Shown here in pieces: positions 22,525-32,585 of a stretch of 64,000 nucleotides of DNA. A program made the position numbers and the translations under genes. The notes below the pieces were generated by a model. That model did no database searches and was not told the DNA's origin. It worked only from the letters and a program-made list of their open reading frames with translations. Each line of letters opens with the position of its first letter. Within the stretch, counting starts at the first letter, position 1. Source of the stretch: Sporothrix humicola (Eukaryota; Ascomycota; Sordariomycetes; Ophiostomatales; Ophiostomataceae); contig WNYE01000033.1 of the NCBI GenBank assembly GCA_021396245.1, positions 248,001-312,000 on the forward strand. Reading direction: 5' to 3'.

Positions 22525-23832
22525 ATGTCGGCAACTCAGTTAGAAGTGCTCACAGCACAGTCGGTGCATTCGCATCATTCTCAAAATGAACGGCCCGCCC
22601 ATGACGTCTTTCCAGACGCCCCATCATCACCACTGCCGCCAAAATACGCCAGACCAGCCCTCCTGATGGCCGCGTTCGCCATCACTTTCGTCGCCGTCGG
22701 CATGCCCAATTCGTTTGGCATTTTCCAGGACTACTACGAGTCGACGCTCTTTCCGGACACGCTGCCGGCCCAGGTCATCCTGATTGGCAGTCTGGCTAGC
22801 AGTCTGTACATGATTTTGGGCGCACCAACCGGACGGTTTGCCGACCGATTTGGGTACGACACTGCTGTCATGGTAGGTGGCATACTCATTGTGACCGGGC
22901 TCTTCACAGCCAGTGTGTGCACCCAGTTCTACCAGTTTCTGCTGGCGCAAGGCGTCACTTTTGGGCTGGGTACAGCGTTTGTCTACTATCCGGCCGTCAG
23001 CGTATCCCGCCGACTCTTTTCAAGAAGACACGGCATGGCCAATGCTTTCGTCGTCTCGGGCGGTGCTCTGGGCGGTTGTGTGCTGCCGTACTCGACGCGC
23101 GTCCTGCTCCAAAAACATGGACTTCCGGCGACGTTCCGCACGCTCGGGTTTCTGGCGGCCGGTCTGCTCGGCTGTGCGTGGGCGGCCTTTTTCTTTCTCG
23201 ACAAGAAGCCGGTCGTACGCACACCTTCCAAACTGATCGACTTTTCTCTCCTCCGAGACCCCCGCTTCCTGGTCATGCTCGCCGCCACCAGCGTCGCCAT
23301 GACCGGCTTCCTGCCCCGTTACTTTTTGATCACCCCGTCGGCTGTCAGTCAAGGCGTCGACACAACCTATGCGGCCTGGCTCTTAGGGTTGATGAACGGG
23401 CTCTCCATTGCCGGCCGTCTGGGCATCGGCGCGTTTGCCGACCGCTATGGAAAGTTGACCGCACTGGTGGCCAGCTTTATCCTCTGCGGCGCCGGCCACC
23501 TGCTGTTCTGGCTGCCCGCCGTCCTCCACAGCGGGAAAGACGCCGTGGCCCTGCTGACCGTGTTTGTCGTCTTTGTTGGCCTTCTCGGCTCCGGCTTTGT
23601 CAGTCTGATTCCCGTCGTCGTGTCTGACCTCTTTGGCGGCGACAATCTGGCAAGTAAGGTCGGCCTATTCAACAGCATCGTCGGCATTGGCGTGCTGGCC
23701 GGGCCGAGCGCCGCCAACGCCATTGTCACCAGCAGCCACTCGGGCAACGACTGGAGCATGGCCGTTCTGTTCTCGGGCTTAGTCATGTTGGTGGGGGGTC
23801 TTTCTCTCACGAGGACGTATCGTTACTTGTGA
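22525..23832 (+). CDS. MFS monocarboxylate-transporter-like carrier
   Basis: A 435-residue, 12-helix membrane carrier of the fungal MCT/MCH group. The start is the ATG at 22525 (MSATQLEVLTAQ) after a pyrimidine-rich leader. A hydrophilic tail of ~45 residues precedes helix 1 (ALLMAAFAITFVAVGMPNSFGIFQDYY), whose GIFQDYY ending is typical of this group. Other signatures are GAPTGRFADRFGYD, FGLGTAFVYYPAVSVSRRLFSRRHGMANAF (split here as GLGTAFVYYPAVSV and RRHGMANAF) and GLSIAGRLGIGAFADRYG. The transported compound is unknown; fungal members often do not carry monocarboxylates. There are no introns. It is divergent from the giant gene. Confidence 0.92.
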   Translation: MSATQLEVLTAQSVHSHHSQNERPAHDVFPDAPSSPLPPKYARPALLMAAFAITFVAVGMPNSFGIFQDYYESTLFPDTLPAQVILIGSLASSLYMILGAPTGRFADRFGYDTAVMVGGILIVTGLFTASVCTQFYQFLLAQGVTFGLGTAFVYYPAVSVSRRLFSRRHGMANAFVVSGGALGGCVLPYSTRVLLQKHGLPATFRTLGFLAAGLLGCAWAAFFFLDKKPVVRTPSKLIDFSLLRDPRFLVMLAATSVAMTGFLPRYFLITPSAVSQGVDTTYAAWLLGLMNGLSIAGRLGIGAFADRYGKLTALVASFILCGAGHLLFWLPAVLHSGKDAVALLTVFVVFVGLLGSGFVSLIPVVVSDLFGGDNLASKVGLFNSIVGIGVLAGPSAANAIVTSSHSGNDWSMAVLFSGLVMLVGGLSLTRTYRYL

Positions 23833-24771
23833 TCACTCTGTCTACATTGAAGTCTCTTCTCTTCTCTGTTTCAAATTATATCTCAATTTTTTGCAATTGC
23901 TATCGTATCCTCCTCTTCTCTCAAAATGCTATTGTTTAGGTATGAGTTTGTTCATCTCTCCAAGAGGGGCCCACATCGTTGACAAAGCATCGTGAAAAGA
24001 ATGGCATCGACCAATTACATTCTTTTCCTATGTCTTTTATCTTGTCTCCTTCTCTTCACTCTCTTACCGTAGCCGTTGGGTGGCAGTCTGGTGCAGGTCT
24101 GTAGGTCTGACGGTCCGCCAAGAACCACAATTTTAGGGTTTGGGTGAGACGACAATGGTACCGCAGCATTGGGAGTAGCGAGAACAGTCTATAAAATAAG
24201 GTAGTCCAAGGATCCAGGAAATCCAAGACGGCCAGCCGCATCCAGAGACATGCTCGTCGACGATGATTCGCCGTCGAATGTTTGTTAGAGTTATGTTGGA
24301 TGTTCGATGGACACTGGATGGACAGTCGCATTTCAATATTTCCATTTGTGGACGTCGTGCAGATGTTCAATCCCTCCAATTCGGCTCGACCGTTGGATAG
24401 ACATTGGACGGACACTGGATGGATGTTGGATAGGCCAGCAAGTCCAGCAACCACAACATGCCAAGGCCACAGGGCACAGGACCGTTGCATATGTCTGTCG
24501 TGGAAAAGGAGAGTCGACAACGATTCCAGTCGACGATGCAAGCCACCTTTCTTCACGAGATTTGGAGTGAGGGCACAGGAAGAAGAGTTATCCTGCCCCT
24601 GAACATACATATAATCGTAGGAATCTACTCTCCTTTTGTTGTTCTGGTTTTATATTTTCTTTACGCATCTTCGTTTTGTTCTTCGTTGTGTCTATTGCGT
24701 CGCTCGCTCTATTCGTTTTGCCCTTTTATTTACCACACTCCTTTCTCCTTTCATGTTTAATCATTGTCACG
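23833..24771. other. 939-bp intergenic stretch with short diverged repeats
   Basis: No gene is supported. The 14-bp word GGACACTGGATGGA occurs at 24309-24322 and 24410-24423, each flanked by GTTGGAT/GATGTT words, so a short segment of about 100 bp seems duplicated. The end is a T/C-rich leader for the Ser-rich gene. Confidence 0.45.
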
Positions 24772-25692
24772 ATGAAGACCTCCAGTGTTTTCATCGACCT
24801 GCCCTTGATAGCAGGATTGTCAAACGCATCTGTCTGCAGACCAACGCGTGTCTCGTCATCGTCTTCTTCGTCTGTCGCCTCTTCTTCGTCGCTTATTGTT
24901 CCGCCTTCGTCTTCTACGGACGTTCCATCGTCGTCCTCGCCGTCGTTGTCGGCCGCATCTTCATCGTCGTCCATCAAATCATCCTCCTCTATTGTTGCAT
25001 CGTCAGCGGCATTATCGTCTGTCGCCTCTTCGGTCGCATCTTCGTCCTCGGTCGTTGCCCCGCCGTCTTTATCGGTTGTTATTCCGTCATCGTCATCGTC
25101 ATCTACCGCACCTTCATCATCGTCTCCTGCTCCTTCGTCGGTCCTCCCTTCGTCTTCGTCCGCCGCCCCATCTTCTGTCTCGTCATCGCGCCCTCAGCCG
25201 TCCGAGGAGCCTATTGGCGTCAATCTTCTCGGCGACGATGCCAGTTTAGTGAAAAACACGGCCGGCCACTGGGTATTTGAGAGCAACTACCCACAGTACA
25301 TCTCCACGTACACGTGCGGCGGCGGCACGCCCGTGGACGGCTGCGTCATCTTTGAAACCGACTATACAGCCCAGCCGTCCATCTTTACGGCGTCGTTTGC
25401 CTACAGAGCCACGACCGTTCCTAGAAACTCTTACAAATTCTCCTTTGGCGCGTACTCGCTCGCCGGCACGGACTATCCCGTGGGCAACATCTACTGCACG
25501 GCAAGCAATGCGGCCAGCCCGCAGACAGCGCAGCTCACAATCGACGTGAATTCGCTGCGCCACGACTTCCACCTCGAGTCGCTGAGCTGGAAGGCCACTG
25601 CTACAACGACAGTCATAAAATGCCAGTACGCCTTTGCGGTGCCCTATCTGACCCTGGGATTCACGTCCTTTGAGTACGTGCGGACGGCGTAG
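24772..25692 (+). CDS. Serine-rich, probably secreted protein
   Basis: A 306-residue protein that I do not recognise. The ATG at 24772 is the only true ATG at the head of this frame. The N-terminus (MKTSSVFIDLPLIAGLSNAS) could be a weak signal peptide. Residues about 29-145 are almost only Ser with Pro, Ala and Val, as in O-mannosylated cell-wall or mucin-like proteins. The C-terminal ~160 residues are ordinary and well composed: GVNLLGDDASLVKNTAGHW, a CGGGTPVDGC cysteine pair, IYCTAS and KCQYAFAVPY, so four cysteines that could pair. No GPI-anchor tail is visible. A cell-wall or secreted role is inferred from composition only. Confidence 0.7.
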   Translation: MKTSSVFIDLPLIAGLSNASVCRPTRVSSSSSSSVASSSSLIVPPSSSTDVPSSSSPSLSAASSSSSIKSSSSIVASSAALSSVASSVASSSSVVAPPSLSVVIPSSSSSSTAPSSSSPAPSSVLPSSSSAAPSSVSSSRPQPSEEPIGVNLLGDDASLVKNTAGHWVFESNYPQYISTYTCGGGTPVDGCVIFETDYTAQPSIFTASFAYRATTVPRNSYKFSFGAYSLAGTDYPVGNIYCTASNAASPQTAQLTIDVNSLRHDFHLESLSWKATATTTVIKCQYAFAVPYLTLGFTSFEYVRTA

Positions 25693-25906
25693 TGATAATT
25701 ATAGTTATGGGGGGTGGTGTGGGGGGGACAGTGGCAATGTCAAATCGTGTTGCTGTATGCCTGTTGAAAACTCTCGTTGCAAAGTAATGTTAGTCCTCGC
25801 ATCTTGTGCGACGTAAATTAATAAGACTCATTAATAAATCCGGCCGCCTCTGTTTTGTTTCACAGCCCGCAGCGCTTTCATAGCTCAAAGTTCAGGTCTC
25901 CCACAG

Positions 25907-26911
25907 ATGAGCAAGGCAGTCACGTGGCTATATGCGCCCCCCATTTTCTGGCATTTCATCACTAAGATCACCATTCCACCTCGTTCCACGTGGGCATGGA
26001 GGCATCACCAACCACTTACCAACCGCTCAACACCGCACAGCATGGTCCTACACCCCCGTCCGCTACCCCCTGGGTGGCGGTTTTTCTTCGGATACGTCGA
26101 GTTCCACAAGCAGTTTGGATACATTCGCGTCGGGCGCTTCAAGTTCAACTGGCGGAAAGTGTTGTGGTGGCAGTCGCCGTTGCTCCTCCGGTACAGCTTG
26201 CGGCGGCTGCGATGCGCCTACGGCCTCAAGTCGCCGCTGTGCGCCCTTTTGCGGCTGATGTGGCCGTTCCCACGCAAGTGGCCGGTCGGCGCGCTGCCGC
26301 CGCCGCCGCGGCTGCTGCTGGCGGACGACGACGCGGTGCGCGCGCGCTACTACCGCGATGCCCATGTGCAGACCGGCCTGCCGCTGTGGCGGTACCGCGA
26401 CACGCTGCAGGGCGCCTTTTTCCGCCTGTACGAGGCCATCTGCGCCGCCGACGATCCCATGGTGGGCTACGCGACCGAGTACATCTTCTTCCGGCCCGAG
26501 CCGGAGTGGTCGCTGAGCCGGCTCGCGGACCCGCGCTCGATGACGACGTGGGCAGACCTGCACGACGCGGACAGTGACCGGTTCGCAGGTAGCGGCACGG
26601 GGCGGCCGTGGACGAATGAGGAAAAAACAGAGCGGCTGGCCGTCATGGCGCGAATTGCGGTCACTCTCGAGGAGGCGTTCAACTGGCGCCTTGACCTGGG
26701 CCTACGCCGCGACGGCACGGTCATTGACAAGGGGCCCGGCCTGCCGGTGCCGATATGGACGCCGGAACGGTGCCCGGCCTGGGCGCGCGAGATCCCAGAC
26801 CTGCCTGAGCTGCTTGTCCTATCGCACACGTGGACTGAAAAGGACATGAGACCGGGATTCAAGGCACGACACAACATTGTCCTCAAGGGTGCTTCCATGC
26901 GCACTGTGTAG
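25907..26911 (+). CDS. Hypothetical protein
   Basis: An open frame of 334 codons that I do not recognise. The codon pattern is GC-rich at third positions from about 26080 on, like neighbouring real genes. An alternative start is the ATG at 26042 (MVLHPRPLPPGW), which has A at -3 and would give 289 residues; I consider it at least as likely, because the first 45 residues look like untranslated leader. The protein is rich in Arg, Trp and Tyr: GYIRVGRFKFNWRKVLWWQ, then a Pro run, then LWRYRDTLQGAFFRLYEAIC and LPELLVLSHTWTEKDMRPGF. No transmembrane segment, signal peptide or catalytic motif stands out. It follows the Ser-rich gene by 214 bp on the same strand. Confidence 0.55.
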   Translation: MSKAVTWLYAPPIFWHFITKITIPPRSTWAWRHHQPLTNRSTPHSMVLHPRPLPPGWRFFFGYVEFHKQFGYIRVGRFKFNWRKVLWWQSPLLLRYSLRRLRCAYGLKSPLCALLRLMWPFPRKWPVGALPPPPRLLLADDDAVRARYYRDAHVQTGLPLWRYRDTLQGAFFRLYEAICAADDPMVGYATEYIFFRPEPEWSLSRLADPRSMTTWADLHDADSDRFAGSGTGRPWTNEEKTERLAVMARIAVTLEEAFNWRLDLGLRRDGTVIDKGPGLPVPIWTPERCPAWAREIPDLPELLVLSHTWTEKDMRPGFKARHNIVLKGASMRTV

Positions 26912-27346
26912 AGGATGGAGGCTAAGGAACGGAGGACAGAGGACAGACTGTTCTTACAGCATTGCAGTATTCTGTTTCGTTTGCCACGTAGTAAGGCACT
27001 TTTGCACTTTTACCTTTGATGATCGTTGCTTCCGACAGCTATCCCTGGTTGCGATCCATTGGGCAGAGTCGCCTATCAGGCAGCACCGTACATTCATGTG
27101 AATGCATTCACGCATTCACGCATAAACAACCACATGCTGTATTCTTCACTCGAGTGCATAGCGCCAACAACTTGACGCCCGTGGCCGACCACCTGCAGCC
27201 GCTCGAAACCAAAGGGCCAAAGTGCAATTTGTCTATTTGTCAACAGGGCGCTTACGGTGCCACATGCGTACCGTGGGCATAAAGGGCCAAAAACATTTCT
27301 GAAAACGATTCTTGATTATACATGTCGATTATGGCTTATGCTCCAG
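26912..27346. other. 435-bp intergenic stretch
   Basis: It separates two convergent genes. A perfect 14-bp palindrome (GTGAATGCATTCAC) lies at 27098-27111 and is followed at once by another GCATTCAC copy. No gene is visible. Confidence 0.4.
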
Positions 27347-28741
27347 CTACAGCCTGCTCTGGATAACACCTCCCTGCTCAACCTCCTGAACAGCCACCGC
27401 AAATGTAGCCTGCACGTCATGCTCGTGCAGCCAGGCCGGGTCGGTCCGGTTGCGAATCCGCACACGCAGCTGCTCGTCCGTCTCGGGGACGTAGCCTGGC
27501 TTGAGCGACTCCCGCAGTGCCTCCACTCTCGCGTTGTTGGAGGCGTGGACCACCCGCAACAGACGGTCGGTGTGTGCTTTGCGTGTCTTTTCGTAAATCT
27601 TGACAGCATGGAGGAGGTCGCTAGTGGATGGCGTCTTGGTCTTTGACGCTGTCGCCGGGAAGACGTGCTGGAAGGCGGCCGTCAGTGCCCACGCATCATC
27701 TAGGGCCAGACTACCGCCTGTAGCAAAGGCGCCGCCGTGGGCATGGGCAGCGTCGCCAGCGAGCGTGACACGGCCGGCCGGGATGTTGCCCGTGGTTCCG
27801 CTCAGCACCCACGACGCCAAACTGTTGGACGACGAGTTGGGGTACAGCTCGGTGTGCGGCACCGCGTTGACAATGTTTTTGACAAGGCTGCCCCAGTCCG
27901 TGTACAACTCCCTCAACGTGTCCGTCTTGCCCGTGGACGCCCACACTTGTCCAATCTCGCGCAGATCTTTGCCCTGCTCGTTGCGCACATTGTCGCTGGC
28001 CGGGTCGTACTGGACGGTGCCGACGACAGTATACAAATCCCTCCCCAGCGGCGAAAAGAATAGCGTGCGGTCGTGGCCCCAGACGTGCGTGGCCTCGTGC
28101 GGGAGGCCCTCGATGTGGGCGACGTGCGACCGCGGGAATACCGAGCGGAAGGCCAGCGCGCCCGTCCACTGCGGCCGCGACTCGGGCACGAAAAAGGTGC
28201 GCACGCGGGAGTGTAGGCCGTCCGCCCCGATCAGAAAGTCGGCTCGAGCGGTCGTGCCGTCGGTGAAGGACAACACCAGTTCTTCCTTCTGAGTATCCCA
28301 GGTCACCCCCGCAAACGTCTTGCTGAGGTGGATCTGCTTGGGGTCGACGTGCGCCGCCAGCGATTCCTGGAGATGCGCCCGGTAGTACCGCGCCGTCCAG
28401 TGTTTGCGGGCGATCCCCTTGTCGGCCTGGCTCGGGTCCGTCGACACAACCTCACCCGTCTTGTAGTGGCGGTACACCATGGGATAGCTCGAGGCGTTGC
28501 GAAACGACAGGCCGTTGACAGGGTCGTCGGCAATGTCCACGAGGGCGTTTTGGACACCAAGTCTGTCTAGCGTGCGCATACCATTTGGACCTAGAGCAAT
28601 GGATGCGCCAATCTCGCGGAGCTGCGTGGCTCGCTCGTACAGATCGACTTGCACGCCCGGGTGGTTCTTCAAGGCAATAGCAATAGCCAGGCCGGCGATG
28701 CCCGAGCCGGCGACGGCGACACGGAAGGGTTGTTCGGGCAT
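27347..28741 (-). CDS. FAD-dependent monooxygenase (salicylate-hydroxylase-like)
   Basis: A 464-residue class-A flavoprotein hydroxylase. The dinucleotide fold is at the N-terminus (VAVAGSGIAGLAIAIAL, GxGxxG at 12-17) and ends with DLYERA. The DG motif GADGLHSRVR is near residue 172 and the FAD-binding GD motif VTLAGDAAHAHGG near residue 328. These three motifs in order define the family, which hydroxylates aromatic acids such as salicylate, hydroxybenzoates or nicotinate derivatives using NAD(P)H and O2. There is no signal peptide, so it is cytosolic. It is divergent from the ACS permease across 1.5 kb; an importer and a ring hydroxylase side by side suggest catabolism of an acid, but this is inference. 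Confidence 0.92.
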   Translation of the reverse strand: MPEQPFRVAVAGSGIAGLAIAIALKNHPGVQVDLYERATQLREIGASIALGPNGMRTLDRLGVQNALVDIADDPVNGLSFRNASSYPMVYRHYKTGEVVSTDPSQADKGIARKHWTARYYRAHLQESLAAHVDPKQIHLSKTFAGVTWDTQKEELVLSFTDGTTARADFLIGADGLHSRVRTFFVPESRPQWTGALAFRSVFPRSHVAHIEGLPHEATHVWGHDRTLFFSPLGRDLYTVVGTVQYDPASDNVRNEQGKDLREIGQVWASTGKTDTLRELYTDWGSLVKNIVNAVPHTELYPNSSSNSLASWVLSGTTGNIPAGRVTLAGDAAHAHGGAFATGGSLALDDAWALTAAFQHVFPATASKTKTPSTSDLLHAVKIYEKTRKAHTDRLLRVVHASNNARVEALRESLKPGYVPETDEQLRVRIRNRTDPAWLHEHDVQATFAVAVQEVEQGGVIQSRL

Positions 28742-30220
28742 GGCGGAGGTGGTGGTGACAAAGTATGTGTGGTGATATTAATGTCAAAAATGGCGACACT
28801 TTTCTGCCTCTCTCTTTCTCTACTTGGGCACGTCCCTTGGCAGACCCTGAATTATTTATGATTATTTCTCGAGATATAGCTGCCTCGTCTCGCGCCGGTG
28901 TCGCAACATCAAACAGGAAATAGAGAGTCGAGTCGCGTAGGATGCGACTGATAAGTTGATAAATTATTCAGTAGAAAATGGATGGATGATCCTGAAAGTG
29001 ATGGTCAGATTAAAGTGTGGCGGCCCTGGCAAAAACTATGATGCCACTGCTGCCCATTATGATGCTGTGCTGTGTGCCGGACAGTTAAACACACCAAAAT
29101 AGGCCGACATGCTGTTGTGTAAGTTTGCCCCGATTGCACCATTTCTGCACGGCGGGGATGCCTGCCCGAAGTGCGTGTAAGTGCTTGTAAGTGCTGCAGA
29201 TCGGCCTGTTGTGGAGGGTCAGCTCTGTATTGCCGGCCGTGGACACCGTTAATGCCGGGCGCTAGGGGGTGGTCTGCACTAAAGCATGGCCAAGTATGGG
29301 GCCGTCTGGGCCCCGTTGGGGTTACGTTGCGGCAGTCGTCAACGGGGTCAGATATGGCGATTTGGCGATTCTGGAATCAACACGTCGAAATACGGACTGA
29401 AATACGCATCAAAATACGCGACGGCAAGAAGTACCGCCAAAACAAGACGGAAAAGGACGATAAAGCGAGCAAAAATACTGAAAACCATTCGGAAAATATC
29501 ATAAAACCCTCCGTTATCATATACACCATCTTTTTTCAACTTGTCAACATGGTTCTTCTCCATCCTTTCCATCCATTTCAGCGGACATGCCCCGACTCGC
29601 ATACACAAAATACTGAAAAAATTGCCAGACTCGGACAGATCGGCACTGCCTAGATGTTGTCATTCATCGTGGGGGACAGGGCGAGGTTGGACCAAAAGAA
29701 AGAAACATACGTGATTGAGTGTTTTACGTCTTTATGTCTTTAGATGTGATGCACGGGGTATCATTAGATGTACATGCAGGGCATGCAGAATGTCCACAGC
29801 TTTGCTCCGTACATGCTCTTCCTTTGATAAGACCCACGGCCGCGTGATTGCCACGCACTCAGCAACTGCCTTTGGTAACTTGCTCGTCGAATCAAGACCC
29901 TTTTCGACATTTCATCATCTCTTATTTTTCACTCTGCATCTCATCATAACTCATCGACTGGGCTGCGAATATAATAGCCTGCCGACTAACAGAGACGGCG
30001 GCCGACCGGGCAACATTTTGTGCTCTTGGCTTCTGTCCTAGTACAAAATACCACTACTGTACGACATCATATACTATTTCGTCGTACAAAAGACCAAGTT
30101 TATATCTTGCATCCACAGATATTAATCTTATTTTACCTCCTCCATTTCCTCTTTCTTCATCTCGTTCTTCTTTATTCCTTCCTCCTCCCAATCATATCTG
30201 CATCCTCCCACACTCCCGCA
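28742..30220. promoter_or_regulatory. 1.5-kb divergent intergenic region
   Basis: No gene is supported. At 29175-29200 the plus strand holds GTAAGTGCT twice in tandem. From 29390 to 29640 the sequence is A-rich with three AAATACG words. The last 150 bases are pyrimidine-rich and lead into the permease ATG. Confidence 0.45.
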
Positions 30221-31882
30221 ATGGCCAAGACGGCGAGTCCCGGCGAATCGGCCGTCTCGGTCGTCGAGACGCCGGCCAGTTCTGCTCCAGCCACCGAACC
30301 AGAAGTCGCTACTGGCCGCCTCGCAAAGAGATCCGACCGCTATGCCGACGAGAGCTACCGCCTTCTGTCGTCGGTCAAGGTCGAGCCGCCCACGCCGGAA
30401 GAGGCAGCGCGCCTCCGCCGCAAAGCCATCCGCTGGATCCTGCCGATTATCTGCGTGGGCTACCACTTGATGTACGTCGACAAGCAGACGCTCGGCAGTT
30501 CGGCGATCCTGGGCATCATGGACGACGCACATCTGTCGTCTAACCAGTACAACTGGCTGTCGTCCATCTTCTATGTTGGGTACCTACTGGCGGAATGGCC
30601 GCAGAACCTGGCTCTCCAACGATTCCCGGTCGGGAAATGGCTGGCGGGCAATTTGGTCGTCTGGGGTGGCATCTTGCTGCTTCACATTCCGTGCCGCAGT
30701 TTCGGGGCACTCTTTGCCGTCCGTTTCCTGCTCGGCCTCGCCGAAGCCTGCGTCGTCCCTGCTTTCCTCCTGACGCTCTCCATGTTCTTCACGTACGACG
30801 AGCAGGCGTGGCTGATGCCGAGCATGTGGGCGGCCGGCAACTCGAGCCCCATCACGTCCGGGCTGCTGTCGTACGGCGTGCTCTACATTGAGACGGGCGG
30901 CTTTGCGCCGTGGAAGTGGTTCATGGTGATTACGGGCACGCTGACGGTGCTGTACGGCGTGTTTGTGTGGTTCTTCTTTCCGGACAACCCTATTTCCGCA
31001 CACTTTTTCCGGAAGCCGAGCGAGCGTGCCCAGAGTATCCTCCGAATCGCATCCAACCACTCAGGCATCGAGCAGAAGCGGTTCCAGCGGTACCAGCTCA
31101 TCGAGGCCCTCAAGGATCCCAAGACGTGGCTGTTCTTCTTCCACGCGTGGTCCCAGGAAATGGCCAACGGGCTGACGAACCAGTACTCGCTGATTATCAA
31201 GTCGTTTGGCTTTACGACGCTGCAGACGACGCTGCTGGGCTGTCTGACCGGCCTCGTCTCGCTGGTCTCGCTGCTCGCCGCCGCCTGGACGCTCGCCAAG
31301 ACGAAGAACGCCCGCGCTTGGGTCGCCGTTGCCTCTTACGTGCCCGCGATCATATCCTGCATCATGTTGCTCACCCTCCCGTGGACCAACCGTGCCGGAC
31401 TTTTGGTGGCCATTTATATCAGGGGCACCGCCGGCATCGCCTACAGTGTGGTCATGATCTGGGCGGCCAACTGCTCCGCCGGCCACACCAAGAAGACGGC
31501 TGTCATTGCCCTGTATCATGTCGGCTATGGCTTGGGCAACATTTTGTCACCCCAACTGTTCCAGCCCCAGTACAAGCCGCGCTACCTGGTGACGTGGGCC
31601 GTCATTCTCGGCATCGCCTGCATTCTTCCTTCGATTATCATTTTGTATTTAAGGTGGTATCTCAAGAAGGAGAATGATCGCCGCGATGCACTAGCTGCCG
31701 CCAATTTAATTCAAGAAGTCGGCGTCGTCGAACATGTCGACGAGTCGGGTGAGCGCACCGAGGAAGTGGTCGATGCGCGCCAACTTGATCTAACTGACCG
31801 CGAGAACCTTGCCTTGTAAGTCATCCCTGTGTTACTGATGGTGATGACCTGTACTAACAATTACAGCCGCTATGTGTTGTAA
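30221..31882 (+). CDS. MFS permease, anion:cation symporter family (allantoate-permease-like)
   Basis: A 536-residue, 12-helix importer of the ACS (Dal5/Tna1) family, which takes up allantoate, nicotinate, vitamins or other organic anions. Start is the ATG at 30221 after a pyrimidine-rich leader. The ~60-residue tail precedes RRKAIRWILPIICVGYHLMY; WPQNLALQRFPVGKWLAGN and GLAEACVVPAFLLTLSMFF are characteristic. The last intron is easy to miss: donor TT|GTAAGT at 31816, branch TACTAAC, acceptor ACAG at 31866. The 16-nt second exon gives the ending F-R-Y-V-L, typical of this family. Read without splicing, the frame stops inside the donor (AL-stop). Neighbours are a flavin monooxygenase, glyoxalase-like protein and TauD-type dioxygenase. 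Confidence 0.93.
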
Positions 31883-32107
31883 GGATGAGGCAAAATCGAT
31901 GCAATTATGACTAGAAAGAGGATATTCGTTTGTTTAGTTAAAAGTTACTTGTTAGCATTGATGAGTTTGACTTGATTCAAATTTTAACGTGGCGAGATTG
32001 TATGTTTGTTTGTTGTAAAAGAAGAAGCTGTGACCGTCCGGTTTTTCAGGACTGCCCATATAAACTCATTTCACCAGACCCGTCTTCCATCCAATAGGAA
32101 CTGAAAA

Positions 32108-32197
32108 GGTCCTATAGTCTAGTCGGTTAGGACATTGGATTCTGATTATTGCTGATCTGAACTTCCAGTAGCCCCGGTTCGAATCCGGGTAGGACCT
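32108..32197 (+). tRNA. tRNA-Gln(CTG) with a 17-nt intron
   Basis: The acceptor stem GGTCCTA pairs with TAGGACC (32190-32196), the T arm reads CCCGGTTCGAATCCGGG, and the D arm contains AGTCGGTTAGGAC. The anticodon stem ATTGGA pairs with TCCAGT (32164-32169). The anticodon CTG is at 32142-32144, and the intron of 17 nt (32146-32162) lies one base 3' of it, the canonical place. The spliced length is 73. A T-run at 32200-32205 serves as RNA polymerase III terminator. CTG reads CAG glutamine codons. Confidence 0.95.
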
Positions 32198-32238
32198 AGT
32201 TTTTTGACTTTTTGCAGACGTCGGGGAGTGACCCAACA

Positions 32239-32240
<2 letters not shown>

Positions 32241-32276
<36 letters not shown>

Positions 32277-32375
32277 AAAAAAAAATAAATTTATTTTAAA
32301 TATTTTTTTTTTTTTTTTTTATTTTATTTAAAAATTATTTTTTTTTTTAAAAAATTTAAAAATAATAATAAAAAA
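32241..32375. repeat. A/T-only low-complexity tract with a 32-T run
   Basis: A run of 32 T is followed by about 100 bases made only of A and T, including further runs of 10-18 T. It begins 44 bases after the tRNA gene. The surrounding DNA is about half G+C, so the contrast is sharp. Confidence 0.9.
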
Positions 32376-32585
32376 CAGGGGTCGTTATGCTTCAACAATA
32401 CTAATCCCGGAGCTGTCACAAGCACGTCATTCATCGCCGACCTTGTCTTATCAATCATTGTCCATCACCCCCGACGCAGCTCCGAAGACGGCCGTCCCGA
32501 GCATTGAAATAAGTTCATTTATAGAGACAAGAGGCTAGAGACAACAGCACACACAGCAAAACCATTTATTCAGAACATCTTTAAC

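Noticed and set aside
24726..24977. Acidic protein on the minus strand within the Ser-rich gene
   Set aside because: Ser codons of the form TCN and Asp/Glu codons are complementary shadows; there is no independent start or homology.
27098..27111. 14-bp palindrome GTGAATGCATTCAC as an attachment or binding site
   Set aside because: It lies between two convergent genes with no integrase or regulator linked to it, and short palindromes of this size occur by chance.
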